A stretch of 64,000 bases of DNA from assembly GCA_965250195.1 (NCBI GenBank), contig OZ252295.1, forward strand, positions 2,587,424-2,651,423, in the 5' to 3' direction. The position numbers and the translations under genes were made by a program. Numbering within the stretch: position 1 is the stretch's first letter; each line of letters starts with the position of its first letter. Shown one piece after another: positions 8,052 through 17,074 of this stretch. Origin of the DNA: CAUZIR01 sp965250195 (GTDB taxonomy: Bacteria; Chloroflexota; Dehalococcoidia; Lucifugimonadales; UBA2962). The notes beneath the pieces are model-generated. The model did no database searches. It saw only the letters and a program-made list of their open reading frames with translations, and was not told the origin of the DNA.

Positions 8052-8510
8052 GCCCGGCCAGACGGCGGCCTCGTAGATGTGGTGCTCGGACCGGTGCATG
8101 CCCAGCGACTCGTAGGTGGCCTGCGCGCTGTCGTTGCCGTAGTAGACGTAGAGCTTGATGCCGCGCACATTGCCGTCGGACTGCGCCATGGCGATAACGT
8201 GGTCGTACAGGGCCCGGTAGACGCCCTGCCTGCGGTGCTCGGGAGCTACGTAGACGCTCTGGATCCACCAGTACATGGCGTTGGACCAGTCGCTCCATTC
8301 GTAGGTGATCATGAGCGAACCGGCTAGCTCGCCGTCCGTTTCGGCGATCAGATAAAAGCCGAGCGACGAGTCGTCGAACACCGCAGTCGCGCCGGGCAGC
8401 GCGTTCTCTTCCGGCAGAACGATGTCTTCGGTCTCGATGGACATGGCGGCGTTGAAGGCGGCGATGGCGGCCGCATCAGTCCCGGCAGCCGTGCGTACGT
8501 CTATCGTCAT
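8034..8510 (-). CDS. GNAT family N-acetyltransferase
   Basis: Acetyl-CoA-dependent N-acyltransferase, 158 aa, the normal size for a single GNAT domain. The acetyl-CoA pyrophosphate-binding motif is EHRRQGVYRALYDH (Q/R-x-x-G-x pattern) preceded by the beta-4 strand IQSVYVAP; a later NDSAQATYESLGM matches the beta-5/alpha-4 region that closes the fold. The substrate is not predictable. It sits beside three VOC genes on the same strand, 9 bp from the first. Confidence 0.8.
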   Translation of the reverse strand: MTIDVRTAAGTDAAAIAAFNAAMSIETEDIVLPEENALPGATAVFDDSSLGFYLIAETDGELAGSLMITYEWSDWSNAMYWWIQSVYVAPEHRRQGVYRALYDHVIAMAQSDGNVRGIKLYVYYGNDSAQATYESLGMHRSEHHIYEAAVWPGKKSRG

Positions 8511-8519
8511 GGGAGTCGA

Positions 8520-9014
8520 TTAAACGTCAGCGGGCCGGGTGCGGTTCTGGGTGATGGTGAAGGGACTGGCCTTCTGCACTTCGTCTTGCACCAGCTCTAT
8601 CCAGTTGCCGTCGGGGTCCTGCAGGTAGCAGGCCCAGACGGTGTCGTAGGCCTGGACGACGGGGTTGAGCTGGGTGCCGCCCAGGGCTATACAGCGCTCA
8701 AGGGCCGCCTCGGCATCATCGACCATGAAGCCGAGGTGCGCGGCGCCGACCATGGCACGAGGGTTCTGCTGCTCCTCGTCGCGCCGCACGCCCTTTGGCG
8801 TTAAGTACTGGAGCAATTCTAAGATGTGCCCATCGTTAGCCTTGAGCATGACGGCGTGGATGTGGGCGTCTTCGTAGCCCACGACCCGCTGGAGGCCGTA
8901 GCCGTGCAGGTCCATGTCGACGTCGACGGTGAGGCCGACGCCCTCTGTGTAGAACTTGACGGACCGGTCCATGTCTTCGACCACGAATCCGGTGTGGTAC
9001 ATCGTCAGTGCCAT
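8520..9014 (-). CDS. VOC (glyoxalase/extradiol dioxygenase fold) protein 1
   Basis: 164 aa with the paired beta-alpha-beta-beta-beta modules of the vicinal oxygen chelate fold. Metal-ligand candidates are His8 (YHTGFVV), a Glu in HILELLQY, His in AHLGFMV and the final Glu in DPDGNWIELVQ. The DPDGNWIEL motif is typical of glyoxalase/bleomycin-resistance-like proteins. First of three same-strand copies; the substrate is unknown. Confidence 0.82.
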   Translation of the reverse strand: MALTMYHTGFVVEDMDRSVKFYTEGVGLTVDVDMDLHGYGLQRVVGYEDAHIHAVMLKANDGHILELLQYLTPKGVRRDEEQQNPRAMVGAAHLGFMVDDAEAALERCIALGGTQLNPVVQAYDTVWACYLQDPDGNWIELVQDEVQKASPFTITQNRTRPADV

Positions 9015-9027
9015 TGCTTCCCCTTTT

Positions 9028-9519
9028 TTAGTCAGGCAGGGCCTGTATTTGCCGTATAACGAATTGCTGCTGGTTGTGGCGCTCGTCGGAGGTGATCTCT
9101 ATCCAGTTACCGTCCGGGTCCTGCATGTAGCACTCCCACATGCCGGGCAGCACTTCTATCGGGTCGTTGAGCGCCGTGCCGCCAATGCTCACCAGGCGCT
9201 TCCAGACGGCTACGGAGTCCTCGACGAAGAAGGCCAGGTGGGTACCGCCGATGCGCCGCCGCTCGTACAGGATGGGGTCAGCGGTGTCGAGGGTGGGCGG
9301 GTCGACGTACTGGATGATCTCCAGCATGTGCCCGTCCGCCCCGGCGAGCATGGAGGCGTAGATGCGGGCATTGGGGTAGCCAACGACCTGCCCCAGCTCT
9401 TCGCTCTGGATGTCGAATTTTCTAAGCTCTTCCAGGCCAAGGCCCTCGATGTAGAACTTGCGGGACACTTCGAGGTCTTTGACGACGAAGCCGGTGTGGT
9501 TCATTACTACTCTGGTCAT
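9028..9519 (-). CDS. VOC fold protein 2
   Basis: 163 aa, paralogous to the copies on either side. Ligand-like positions: His in MNHTGFVV, Glu in HMLEIIQY, His in THLAFFV and Glu in DPDGNWIEIT. A GGAGAAG ribosome site precedes the ATG. The gap to the downstream copy is 13 bp and to the upstream copy 3 bp, so the three are probably one operon. Sequence between the ligands differs enough that the three may act on different substrates. Confidence 0.82.
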   Translation of the reverse strand: MTRVVMNHTGFVVKDLEVSRKFYIEGLGLEELRKFDIQSEELGQVVGYPNARIYASMLAGADGHMLEIIQYVDPPTLDTADPILYERRRIGGTHLAFFVEDSVAVWKRLVSIGGTALNDPIEVLPGMWECYMQDPDGNWIEITSDERHNQQQFVIRQIQALPD

Positions 9520-9522
9520 TGG

Positions 9523-10023
9523 TTACTTCTCCTGACGTGCAACGGGTATTCCAAGGTTCTGGCGGGTGGTGAAGGGCTGGCGCTTGTGCACCTCGTCCTC
9601 GATTAGCTCTATCCAGTTGCCGTCCGGGTCCTGCAGGTAGCAGGCGCTCAGGCCGTCGAAGACGGGCACCGGGGGGTTCAGTTTCGCGCCGCCCAGTTCG
9701 AGCAGCGCGGCGTACGTGGCGTTGATGTCGCGCACGACGAAGCACAGGTGCGCCGCCCCAAAGCGAGCACGCGTCCGCTGGGAGCCGGGTTCGAAGGGCT
9801 CGCCGACGGGGCTCAGGTACTGGATGAGCTCCAGCGTGTGGCCGTCTACTCCGACGAGCATGGCGATATCTAAGACCGCGTCCTCGTAGCCCACGACGCT
9901 CCTGACGCCGGGGCTGTCGGACAGGACGTGGTTGTATTGCTCAAGGCCGAGACCCTGGGTGTAAAAACGCACAGAACGGTCCAGGTCTTGGACTGCGAAT
10001 CCGGTGTGATGCAGTGTGGTCAA
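9523..10023 (-). CDS. VOC fold protein 3
   Basis: 166 aa when started at TTG 10023, which aligns with the other two copies (TTLHHTGFAVQDLDRS) and has GGAGGAA seven bases upstream; the frame stays open for 77 more codons but that extension looks non-coding. Ligands: His in HHTGFAV, Glu in HTLELIQY, His in AHLCFVV, Glu in DPDGNWIELI. First gene of the VOC operon and divergent from the amidohydrolase. Confidence 0.8.
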   Translation of the reverse strand: MTTLHHTGFAVQDLDRSVRFYTQGLGLEQYNHVLSDSPGVRSVVGYEDAVLDIAMLVGVDGHTLELIQYLSPVGEPFEPGSQRTRARFGAAHLCFVVRDINATYAALLELGGAKLNPPVPVFDGLSACYLQDPDGNWIELIEDEVHKRQPFTTRQNLGIPVARQEK

Positions 10024-10209
10024 ATTGCGCTTCCTCCAGGCCTGCGGCCATTTTATGGAGTCCCCGTGCCGTGTCAACGAAGCTGGTCTGGCCGGGCTAT
10101 TGAAATGCCGGGTCGGCGGGATTACCTTAAGGCCGGTCAAAAGAATCGCCGTCCGGTCCCGACCAAGAAGGAACGAGGAGCCGGGGGCGCAACTGGAGGA
10201 AACGAGACG

Positions 10210-11379
10210 ATGACTATTATCGACCTGAAGGCGAGCCCGGTTTTTGACGTGCACTGCTTTGCCTACCGAAACGCGGCGATGACCCGCGACGACCTGGCCG
10301 GGCAGTACGCGATGGTGGGGACGTCGCTTCCCAACATGAGCGAGGCTGAACGGATCGCGACGGCGACCCGGCAGGGCTTAACGACGGGCGCCTTGAACAA
10401 GCGTATAAAGGACCTGGCCCGGTATCTGGGCACGGAGGCGACTATAGACGCCGTCATTGCAGAGCGCGAAAGGCGGCGAGAGGCCGATTTCGACGGTTAT
10501 GTGGCCGGGATGTGGGACGACCAGGCGATAAAGGGCCTGGGCGTGGATATGGCGCTCGGTACGCTGGCGGACGTCGATGCGTTCGACGCAACGTACCCTG
10601 GCTTCGTGCGCAAGGTCTACCGGCTCACGACTCTTGTACGCGACTTGCTGGAGAGTTCCAACAGCTTCGAAAACCTGGTTGCGGACTACGACGCGGCGAT
10701 GACGAAGGCTGTGCGGGAGGACGGCGCGGTGGCCTTTAAGTCGATCATTGCCTACCGAACCGGCCTGGACATAAAGAAGGTGACCGAAGGCGACGCCGCC
10801 GCCGCCTTCGCCAGGCGCAAGGACGAGCCGACCTGGTTCGGGTACCGAGTCAAGGAACTAAGGGATTTCCTGCTCCGACGGGCCGTCCTGAACTCTATCG
10901 ACCTGGATGCGATGGTGATGATTCACACCGGACTCGGCGACAGCGAGATCGTGGCCAAGGCGTGCAGTCCGATCAACCTGTGGGACCTGCTCAGGGACGA
11001 CGAGACGATGGCCTGTAAGACGATGCTCATTCACGGCGGCTTCCCCTACACGAACGAGGCGATCTATATGACGAGCGTCCTGCCGAATCTGTATTTCGAC
11101 CTGTCAGCCGGGACGGGACCGGCGTTTTTGGAGAAGGCTGTCGGACCCGATAGGTTTGGAGACATTATGCGCTCCGCCCCGAACGAGAAGATCATGTACA
11201 GCTCGGACGCGGGCGAGGGCGGGCCGGAGACGATGTGGCACGACTGCCTGACGGCCAAGCACGCGCTCGGGACGGCGCTGGGACGCATGGTCGATGAGGG
11301 GTACTACACCGAGGCAGAGGCGAAGGCCGCCGGCGAGGGCGCACTGTACGGCAACGCGGCCAGGGTGTTCGGCTTCTAA
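10210..11379 (+). CDS. amidohydrolase family protein (amidohydrolase-2 like)
   Basis: 389 aa, resembling the TIM-barrel amidohydrolase-2 group. The usual HxH of strand 1 is altered: FDVHCFAYR has one His with Phe where the second would be. Later barrel motifs are present: MVMIHTGLGD, KTMLIHGGFPY, NLYFDLSAG and the final YSSDAGEG with the expected Asp. GGAGGAAACG lies upstream of the ATG. Its stop overlaps the start of the gamma-glutamyltransferase gene (TAATG), so they are translated together. Remote similarity to the amidohydrolase half of FluG-type proteins is possible; a glutamine-synthetase-like gene lies 4 kb away. Confidence 0.75.
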   Translation: MTIIDLKASPVFDVHCFAYRNAAMTRDDLAGQYAMVGTSLPNMSEAERIATATRQGLTTGALNKRIKDLARYLGTEATIDAVIAERERRREADFDGYVAGMWDDQAIKGLGVDMALGTLADVDAFDATYPGFVRKVYRLTTLVRDLLESSNSFENLVADYDAAMTKAVREDGAVAFKSIIAYRTGLDIKKVTEGDAAAAFARRKDEPTWFGYRVKELRDFLLRRAVLNSIDLDAMVMIHTGLGDSEIVAKACSPINLWDLLRDDETMACKTMLIHGGFPYTNEAIYMTSVLPNLYFDLSAGTGPAFLEKAVGPDRFGDIMRSAPNEKIMYSSDAGEGGPETMWHDCLTAKHALGTALGRMVDEGYYTEAEAKAAGEGALYGNAARVFGF

Positions 11380-12986
11380 TGAGCGACTACGACCACACGG
11401 AAATTGCGGTCCGCGATGCCCGGGGCGGCGAGGGCATGGTGTCCTCAGGCAGCGGGTACGCCTCTGAAGCAGGGGCCAGGGTGCTGCGAGAGGGCGGCAA
11501 CGCCGTGGACGCGGCCGCAGCGACGTCGCTGGCTCTGTCGGTCGCCGCAACACCGTATTCAGGCGTGGGCGGCGGCGGGTTCATGCTGGTGCATATGGAA
11601 GAGCGGGGCAAGAGCCTGATGCTCGACTACCGGGAGAATTCTCCGGCAGGGGCCCCAGGTGATTTATTCAACCTCGACGCCGACGGGAATGTGACGGGCG
11701 ACGAGAATCATCTCGGGGTGAAAGCACCGGCGGTCCCAGGCACTTTCGCTGGCATGGCGATGGCTTTGGAAAAATTCGGCACGATGAGCCTTGCGCAGGT
11801 GGCCGAACACGCCGTTGCCTACGGGCGCGACGGCTTTGCCATTACGCCGTTCCTGGGCTGGGTGCTGAGTAATGACGTGGACATGGCCGAGTCGAAGTTC
11901 AGCCGCAGCGAAGACGCCTCGGAAATATGGCTCAAGGCCGACGGCTCGGGCTACAAGACGGGCGAGGTTTTCTACAACACTCAGCTGGCGAACACGATTG
12001 AGGCCGTCGCTACCAAGGGCGTTGGGGAGTTTTACGAGGGGCCGGTGGCCGAAAGCGCCGGGCGCTACATGGAGGCCAACGGCGGGCCGATGCGGGCGTC
12101 CGATTTTGCTGCATATCGGCCGATTCTTCGAACACCGATTCGGGGGACGTTCAAGGGGCTGCGCTACGTGACGTCGGCGCCGCCCAGCTCGGGCGGCATC
12201 GCCATGAATCAGCTTTATCGGCTGCTCGAACCCTATGACCTGGCCGCGACGGGCCACAACACGGTCGAGACTATCGACACGATGTGCAAGGCGTACAAGC
12301 AGGTGTACGCGGCGCGCGACCTGATCGCCGACCCGGACTATGAGCCGATCGACATTAACAGGCTGACTTCCGATGCATTCCTCGCTGACCTGCGCACCAA
12401 CGCAGGCCTCATCCCGGCTTCGCCGGGGGGCGACGGTAGCCAGACGTCGCACTTCTCGACGGTCGACAGCCGGGGCAACGCGGTGGCGAGCACGGAGTCG
12501 CTGGAGGCGTTCTTCGGCTCCGGTGTGGTGATTCCAGGCACGGGCGTGTTCCTGAACAACACGATGGGCGACTTCGACCCGGTGCCGGGCAGGCTCAACT
12601 CGATTGTCGGGGGCAAGCGGCCCCGCTCAGCGATGAGCCCGATTATCTTCTTGCGCGACGGCAAGCCGGTACTGGTGGTGGGCTCCGCCGCCGGGCCACG
12701 CATCATCACGGTGGTTTCGCAGGTGGTGTTAAACGTGCTGGTGCACGGGATGGACGTTCAGTCGGCCATTGTTGCGCCGAGGTTCCATTACGACGGCGCG
12801 GAGCTACACGTGGAGGGACGCATCGGACAGGACGTGCGCGACGGCCTGACGGCGAGGGGCTACAAGATTGCGGTGGCCGACCCGATCACGTTCGAGTTCG
12901 GCGGGGTGCACGCGATCACGGTGGGCCCGGACGGCACCCACGGGGGCGCAGACCCGCGCCGCGACGGCGTAGCCAAGGCGCAGTAG
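11379..12986 (+). CDS. ggt: gamma-glutamyltransferase family protein
   Basis: N-terminal nucleophile hydrolase, 535 aa, expected to self-cleave before Thr356 in SQTSHFSTVD (family TTHxSVVD) and transfer or hydrolyse gamma-glutamyl groups. Other landmarks: GGNAVDAA at 39-46, GVGGGGFMLV at 62-71, the arginine in LDYRENSPA and the late PRFHYD. Unlike the periplasmic E. coli enzyme, no signal peptide is seen, so a cytoplasmic role is likely. Translationally coupled to the amidohydrolase upstream. Confidence 0.88.
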   Translation: MSDYDHTEIAVRDARGGEGMVSSGSGYASEAGARVLREGGNAVDAAAATSLALSVAATPYSGVGGGGFMLVHMEERGKSLMLDYRENSPAGAPGDLFNLDADGNVTGDENHLGVKAPAVPGTFAGMAMALEKFGTMSLAQVAEHAVAYGRDGFAITPFLGWVLSNDVDMAESKFSRSEDASEIWLKADGSGYKTGEVFYNTQLANTIEAVATKGVGEFYEGPVAESAGRYMEANGGPMRASDFAAYRPILRTPIRGTFKGLRYVTSAPPSSGGIAMNQLYRLLEPYDLAATGHNTVETIDTMCKAYKQVYAARDLIADPDYEPIDINRLTSDAFLADLRTNAGLIPASPGGDGSQTSHFSTVDSRGNAVASTESLEAFFGSGVVIPGTGVFLNNTMGDFDPVPGRLNSIVGGKRPRSAMSPIIFLRDGKPVLVVGSAAGPRIITVVSQVVLNVLVHGMDVQSAIVAPRFHYDGAELHVEGRIGQDVRDGLTARGYKIAVADPITFEFGGVHAITVGPDGTHGGADPRRDGVAKAQ

Positions 12987-13007
12987 AGACCGCCCAATTG
13001 CGAAAGC

Positions 13008-13060
13008 GATGAGGCCAACAGCCGAAGAGCCCTAGAGCGCGCCACGCGCGGAGGACCTAA
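13008..13060 (+). repeat. direct repeat C, left copy
   Basis: About 53 bp nearly identical to 13814-13866; the pair brackets the metallo-hydrolase gene. It contains GCGCGCCACGCGC, a 5-bp stem with a 3-nt loop, and ends in GGAGGACCTAA just upstream of the ATG, so this copy also supplies the ribosome-binding site. Confidence 0.8.
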
Positions 13061-13818
13061 TGCAGTTATTACCCGATCTCTATTTGCTCAATGGCTTCGC
13101 CTATGCGACCCACGCCAACTTCTACCTGCTGCGTAGCGACGAGGGGAACGTTCTCATCGACTCGGGGACGTTCCCTTCAGACTTGGAGAGTGCGGAGCGG
13201 CAGCTTGCGGTCTGGGGGCTGAACCTGGATTCGGTGGATCACCTGCTGCTGACGCACGCCCACTACGACCACGTCGCCAACGCGGCTACTCTGCGGGAGC
13301 GGGGTGCGACAGTGGTGGCGGGGCCGGGGGACGCAGAGGGGATTGCGCTGGCCGATAACCGCACCCTGCCCTATGTGGGCTACCCCGTACAGCCGTGCGA
13401 GGTGGACAGGGTCGTCAGGGACGGCGATGTGATCGAGGCGGCGGGCTTTCGCATTACGGCGATTCACGCGCCGGGACACACGGATGGGTGCATCATCTAC
13501 GAGGTGGATCACGCCGGGCGCAAGGTCTGGTTCACCGGCGACGTGCTGATGGCACCGGCAGAGGATTTCGAAGCCCAGCTAGGGTGGGAGGGTTCCGAAG
13601 AGTTCGACCGGGAGACCTATATCGAGAGCCTGAAACGACTGGCGGCGATGAGGCCGGACGTGGTGCTGGCCGGCCACTTCATCCCTTACCTGCGGGACGG
13701 CTGGAGGCTGGTGGGTCGCGCCTACATGAAGGCGCTGCTGGAGTGGCGCGGCCCCAGCGCCCGGTCCGGGGCGGTACCGGCGTCGTCAAAGGTGGACGTG
13801 GACGGCCAAAGCCGATGA
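13060..13818 (+). CDS. metallo-beta-lactamase fold hydrolase
   Basis: 252 aa binuclear zinc hydrolase. Motif 1 is H66-x-H68-x-D70-H71 (THAHYDH), then His140 (APGHTDG), Asp161 (FTGDVLM) and a late AGHFIPY His. No signal peptide; glyoxalase II-like or general thioester/lactone hydrolases share this pattern. The ribosome-binding site lies in the left copy of a 53-bp direct repeat and the stop codon in the right copy, so the gene is bracketed like a mobile or duplicated unit. Confidence 0.87.
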   Translation: MQLLPDLYLLNGFAYATHANFYLLRSDEGNVLIDSGTFPSDLESAERQLAVWGLNLDSVDHLLLTHAHYDHVANAATLRERGATVVAGPGDAEGIALADNRTLPYVGYPVQPCEVDRVVRDGDVIEAAGFRITAIHAPGHTDGCIIYEVDHAGRKVWFTGDVLMAPAEDFEAQLGWEGSEEFDRETYIESLKRLAAMRPDVVLAGHFIPYLRDGWRLVGRAYMKALLEWRGPSARSGAVPASSKVDVDGQSR

Positions 13819-13866
13819 GGCCAAGAGCCGAAGAGCCCTAGAGCGCGCCCCGCGCGGAGAGCCTAG
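13814..13866 (+). repeat. direct repeat C, right copy
   Basis: Nearly identical to 13008-13060. It overlaps the stop codon of the metallo-hydrolase (TGA at 13816) and the last codons of the convergent broken gene. Its hairpin core is GCGCGCCCCGCGC. Confidence 0.8.
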
Positions 13867-15038
13867 CTTGTCAGGGCGCCGCCCACGGCCTCTTTGACCT
13901 CTTCGGGGCTTATCTCGACCGGTGACTGCGCCGCTTCGGGATCGACGACGAGGCCGCTGGCCAGGTCCTGTTTCAGTCTCTCGTCCAGGGCGCGGCAACC
14001 TTTCGCAACGGTGCCGGTGATGACGAACCGACAGTACAGGTCGGAAATGAAGCGACCCAGGAAAAAGCCCCCCTGGCCGCGACCGAAATAGGCGGTGGTT
14101 TTGGTCTTTCGCCCGCCGTCCACCGGGACCAGTTTTATCGTGGCCAGGACCTTGCTATCCATAATGGTGGGACTCATGAATGAGTACTCTTGCGGCGGCC
14201 GCCAGTCGACGATGGTTTGAGGAAAAACGGAGTCGCCGTGGGCGCAGTAGTAGGTGGTGTCGGGCCCGAGTCGGCCTTCTGCCTGGCCGCCGATCTTGCT
14301 GTCGTCGGAGTCCATGAGAATCGCCCGAAATTCGGGCTTGGTCGCGTAGTCCCAGACCAAGCCCGCGCTGACTCCGAACGTGTACTCGATTGTCGCCACC
14401 GCATCGGCACGATCGACGGAGATGCGGGCGCGGTCGCGCTCACGCTCCCATACGGCGCTCATGTCCTGGACGAGGAGCCCCACTTCGCCGAGGTGCTCGT
14501 AGCGCTCAGTGTGCTTGATCATGCCGCCGCACATTTCGGCGGCGTCCAGGGCACTGACGGCGGCCTCGGTGTAGGCGGCGTAGGCGGCGAACCCGGTGGT
14601 CTCGGTGATGGTGTTTTTGGTCAGCCGTTACAACAGCGTTACGTCGGTGCCGACAAGATCGACCCGTGAGCCAAGCTTCTGGATGGCGAACTCGCCGTGG
14701 TGGACGAAGAATTTCAGGTCGAGGCTGGGGATGTTTTTGCAGGCGTTGCAGGTGCAGGTGGTGTTGAGCACCATCTGTTCCAGAGCGCGCCGGAAGACCA
14801 CATAAGTCTGTTCTATCGCCTCGATCAGGGTCTGGCCCTGGACGAAGGTGCCCTCCACGGCGTAGGTGAAGATGGCGTCGCCCTCCAGATTGGCGACTTT
14901 TAGCGGTGGCCTGGTCTCGCTTAGAAGTAGGTTGAGCAGGCTACTCAGGCTGTCGCGAGCATGTTCGAGCTCGGAACCGCTGAGAAAGGCCGTGTACCCG
15001 GTGATGTCCGCTATTACCAGAGTGCCGTTTTGCGCCAT
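13863..15038 (-). pseudogene. DUF2652-type cyclase-like/SRPBCC protein split by an in-frame TAA
   Basis: Two open stretches in the same frame (15038-14628 and on to 13863) are separated by one TAA at 14628-14630. The first, 136 aa, resembles a degenerate class III nucleotide cyclase domain (VIADITGYTAFLSGSE, LEGDAIFTY, RVDLVGTDVTLL). After the stop the reading continues RLTKNTITETTGFAAYAAYTEAA and then an SRPBCC-like lipid-binding domain. Families of this kind read through without interruption (DVNLxHRLxKN). A CAA to TAA change could explain it; sequencing error or readthrough are alternatives. Start ATG 15038 with GGGAGAG upstream. Confidence 0.75.
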
Positions 15039-15073
15039 ATCGCTCTCCCTGGGTTAGCCCTTCACGCTAACGG

Positions 15074-16444
15074 TTAGTACTTGTTGTAGTGCCGCTTTAG
15101 CTCGAAGTCGAGGTCGTGAGCCGCGAAGTGCCCCTGCTCGAATTTGCGCAGGATTACGAACGGCTCGCCGAGCAGCGGGCCCATGGCGTTGACGAGGATC
15201 TCGTCGCGTTCCAACGCCTCTATCGCCTCGGGCAGGCTCGCAGGCAGGTGGGTGATGCCGCGCTCCAATCTCTCGGTCCGCGACAGGGTGGCCGGGTCGA
15301 TGTCGGCGAACTGGGACGGCCTGGGCTTGAGCTCGCGGTCGATGCCGTCCAGCCCGGCCGTGATGATGGCACCGATGGCGAGGTAGGGATTCGCACTGTT
15401 GTCGGCGGGCTTTATCTCGATGTTCGCGCTAGCCATCTCGTTGCCCTTGTACTGGGACGGTATGCGTATAGGGGATTCACGGTTGTCAGAACCATACGTA
15501 AGGTATTCTCCCCCGCTCCACGAACCTGGGTGGAATCTGCGATAACTGTTCACGCTGGGGGCGATGATGGCCATGAGACCCGGCAGGTGTTCTACCACAC
15601 CGGCCAAGAAGTGGCTGCCCATGGTACTGAGGGAATATGGCCCCTGCTTGCCGTAGAAGAGGTTGGTCTTGCCGGACGAGTCGACGGCGCTGACGTGGAT
15701 GTGGCCGCCGGCGCCCGCCTGGTCAGGGAACGGCTTGGGCATAAACGTTGCCGCCAGACCGTGGGCGTAAGCGGTGTTGCGGACGGCCTCGCGGTAGAAG
15801 ATGTGGTTGTCTGCCGCCCGCAGGGCGGGCTCGGGGCGCACGGTGACCTCGACGTGGCCGGGGCCGGACTCCGGGTAGTAGGTCTCTACGTCCATTCCCA
15901 ACGTCTCCAGGTTGGCAAGCAGCTCGTCGATGAACTCGACGTACGGGGTGTAGCCGGGCAGGTGGAAGGACTGGCTGTCTTCGATGGGCCGGTAGTAGTC
16001 GGTCTCCGGGTCGTAGCGGCCCACGTACCACTCGGGCTCCAGGCCGACCCGCATGTCCAGGCCACGGTCCTGTGCGTTGGAGATTTGTTGTTTCAGGAAT
16101 GTGCGGGGACACGACCAGGGGGTCATATCGAGCTGCAGCAGGTCACCCATGATCATCGCGCGAGATGGTGCCCAAGGGAGCGGCACGAAGGCGTCCATTG
16201 ACTCAATGTCGGGGAAGATGCGCGCCTCGCCCGCCGGACCCATGCTATCGATTGTCGCCAACAGGTCCAGGTCGGTGGCCGCCTGCTGGCCGACGGTCAA
16301 ACCGATGCCCGAGTCGAGCCTGCGAGCGAGATGCCGGACGTGGGTGGCCTTGCCCCGAATGAGGTTGGCGTTGTCACAGTAAGCGAAGATGACCAGCTTT
16401 ACGCCGGACTCTTCCGCTATGCGTACGACGTCTTGTTTCTTCAA
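15074..16444 (-). CDS. glutamine synthetase family protein
   Basis: 456 aa, glutamine synthetase fold: N-terminal beta-grasp domain, then the catalytic domain with LEPEWYVG (metal Glu), GPGHVEVTV, GAGGHIHVSA and the NSYRRFHPGSWSGGEYLTYG ATP/glutamate segment, ending in an ExKPADNSANPYLAIG helix. Length and motifs fit the GlnA-like/gamma-glutamyl-amide synthetase branches rather than clearly the housekeeping enzyme. It starts at TTG 16444 behind GAGGGG. With the gamma-glutamyltransferase and amidohydrolase on the other strand it suggests gamma-glutamyl-amine metabolism. Confidence 0.85.
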   Translation of the reverse strand: MKKQDVVRIAEESGVKLVIFAYCDNANLIRGKATHVRHLARRLDSGIGLTVGQQAATDLDLLATIDSMGPAGEARIFPDIESMDAFVPLPWAPSRAMIMGDLLQLDMTPWSCPRTFLKQQISNAQDRGLDMRVGLEPEWYVGRYDPETDYYRPIEDSQSFHLPGYTPYVEFIDELLANLETLGMDVETYYPESGPGHVEVTVRPEPALRAADNHIFYREAVRNTAYAHGLAATFMPKPFPDQAGAGGHIHVSAVDSSGKTNLFYGKQGPYSLSTMGSHFLAGVVEHLPGLMAIIAPSVNSYRRFHPGSWSGGEYLTYGSDNRESPIRIPSQYKGNEMASANIEIKPADNSANPYLAIGAIITAGLDGIDRELKPRPSQFADIDPATLSRTERLERGITHLPASLPEAIEALERDEILVNAMGPLLGEPFVILRKFEQGHFAAHDLDFELKRHYNKY

Positions 16445-16453
16445 TCTGCCCCT

Positions 16454-16963
16454 CTAGACGAACCGGGCCGATGCCATGGCGCCCACGCCGACGAGGGTGA
16501 GAACGGCGGTGGACCGGCCGGCGATTTTCAGCCGCTGACTGAGCGCCGCCATGCGAGCCAGCAACTCTGGCGGGGGCGGACCGTCGGCCGCCTTCACCTG
16601 CGCGCCCAGCTTGGCCATCCCATTGGCCGCAATCCCGGTGGTTATGCCGGTGCCGAATGCCAGTACCGAGACGATGAAGCCGAGGAGGATGGCGACTCCC
16701 CAGGCCGAGTCGAAGACGACGCGTTTGGTGGCCTCCAGCCTGAACGCCAGCGCGATGCCCACACCGATGGTGAGGGTCGCGACGATCCCGATCATAGGGC
16801 CCATTTTTCTGCTCAGGGAACTCATTACCGGGCCCTTGATGCTGGGCCCGAGTTTTTCCAGCGTGGGCTCGAGTATGAGGGCGAGGAACACCGAGGCGCC
16901 GACCCAGATTGATCCGGCGACGATGTGGAGTGTACGTAGGACTACGAACTCTGGTTCAGACAA
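16454..16963 (-). CDS. four-helix integral membrane protein (CopD/DUF2269-like)
   Basis: 169 aa with about four transmembrane helices: LRTLHIVAGSIWVGASVFLALIL, MIGIVATLTIGVGIALAF, WGVAILLGFIVSVLAFGTGITTG and STAVLTLVGVGAMASA. The histidine in the first helix (LHIVAGSIWVG) resembles the CopD/DUF2269 family. TTG 16963 is preferred because GAGGGG lies seven bases upstream; an in-frame TTG at 16978 has no such site. It precedes the glutamine synthetase gene by 9 bp on the same strand. Function unknown. Confidence 0.7.
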   Translation of the reverse strand: MSEPEFVVLRTLHIVAGSIWVGASVFLALILEPTLEKLGPSIKGPVMSSLSRKMGPMIGIVATLTIGVGIALAFRLEATKRVVFDSAWGVAILLGFIVSVLAFGTGITTGIAANGMAKLGAQVKAADGPPPPELLARMAALSQRLKIAGRSTAVLTLVGVGAMASARFV

Positions 16964-17074
16964 TGTGTGACCCCTCAATTGCGGTTGAGGCGCTAGTTTA
17001 TCATCGCGCTTTTCGCCGTGGCGTCGCGGGGCCCGCTGGTCTGGCGAATGCCCACGGGGGACCGTCGGGCCAAA

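Noticed and set aside
13863..14534. Separate 223-aa gene
   Set aside because: It is the same frame as the upstream 136-aa part and begins in the middle of a conserved segment.
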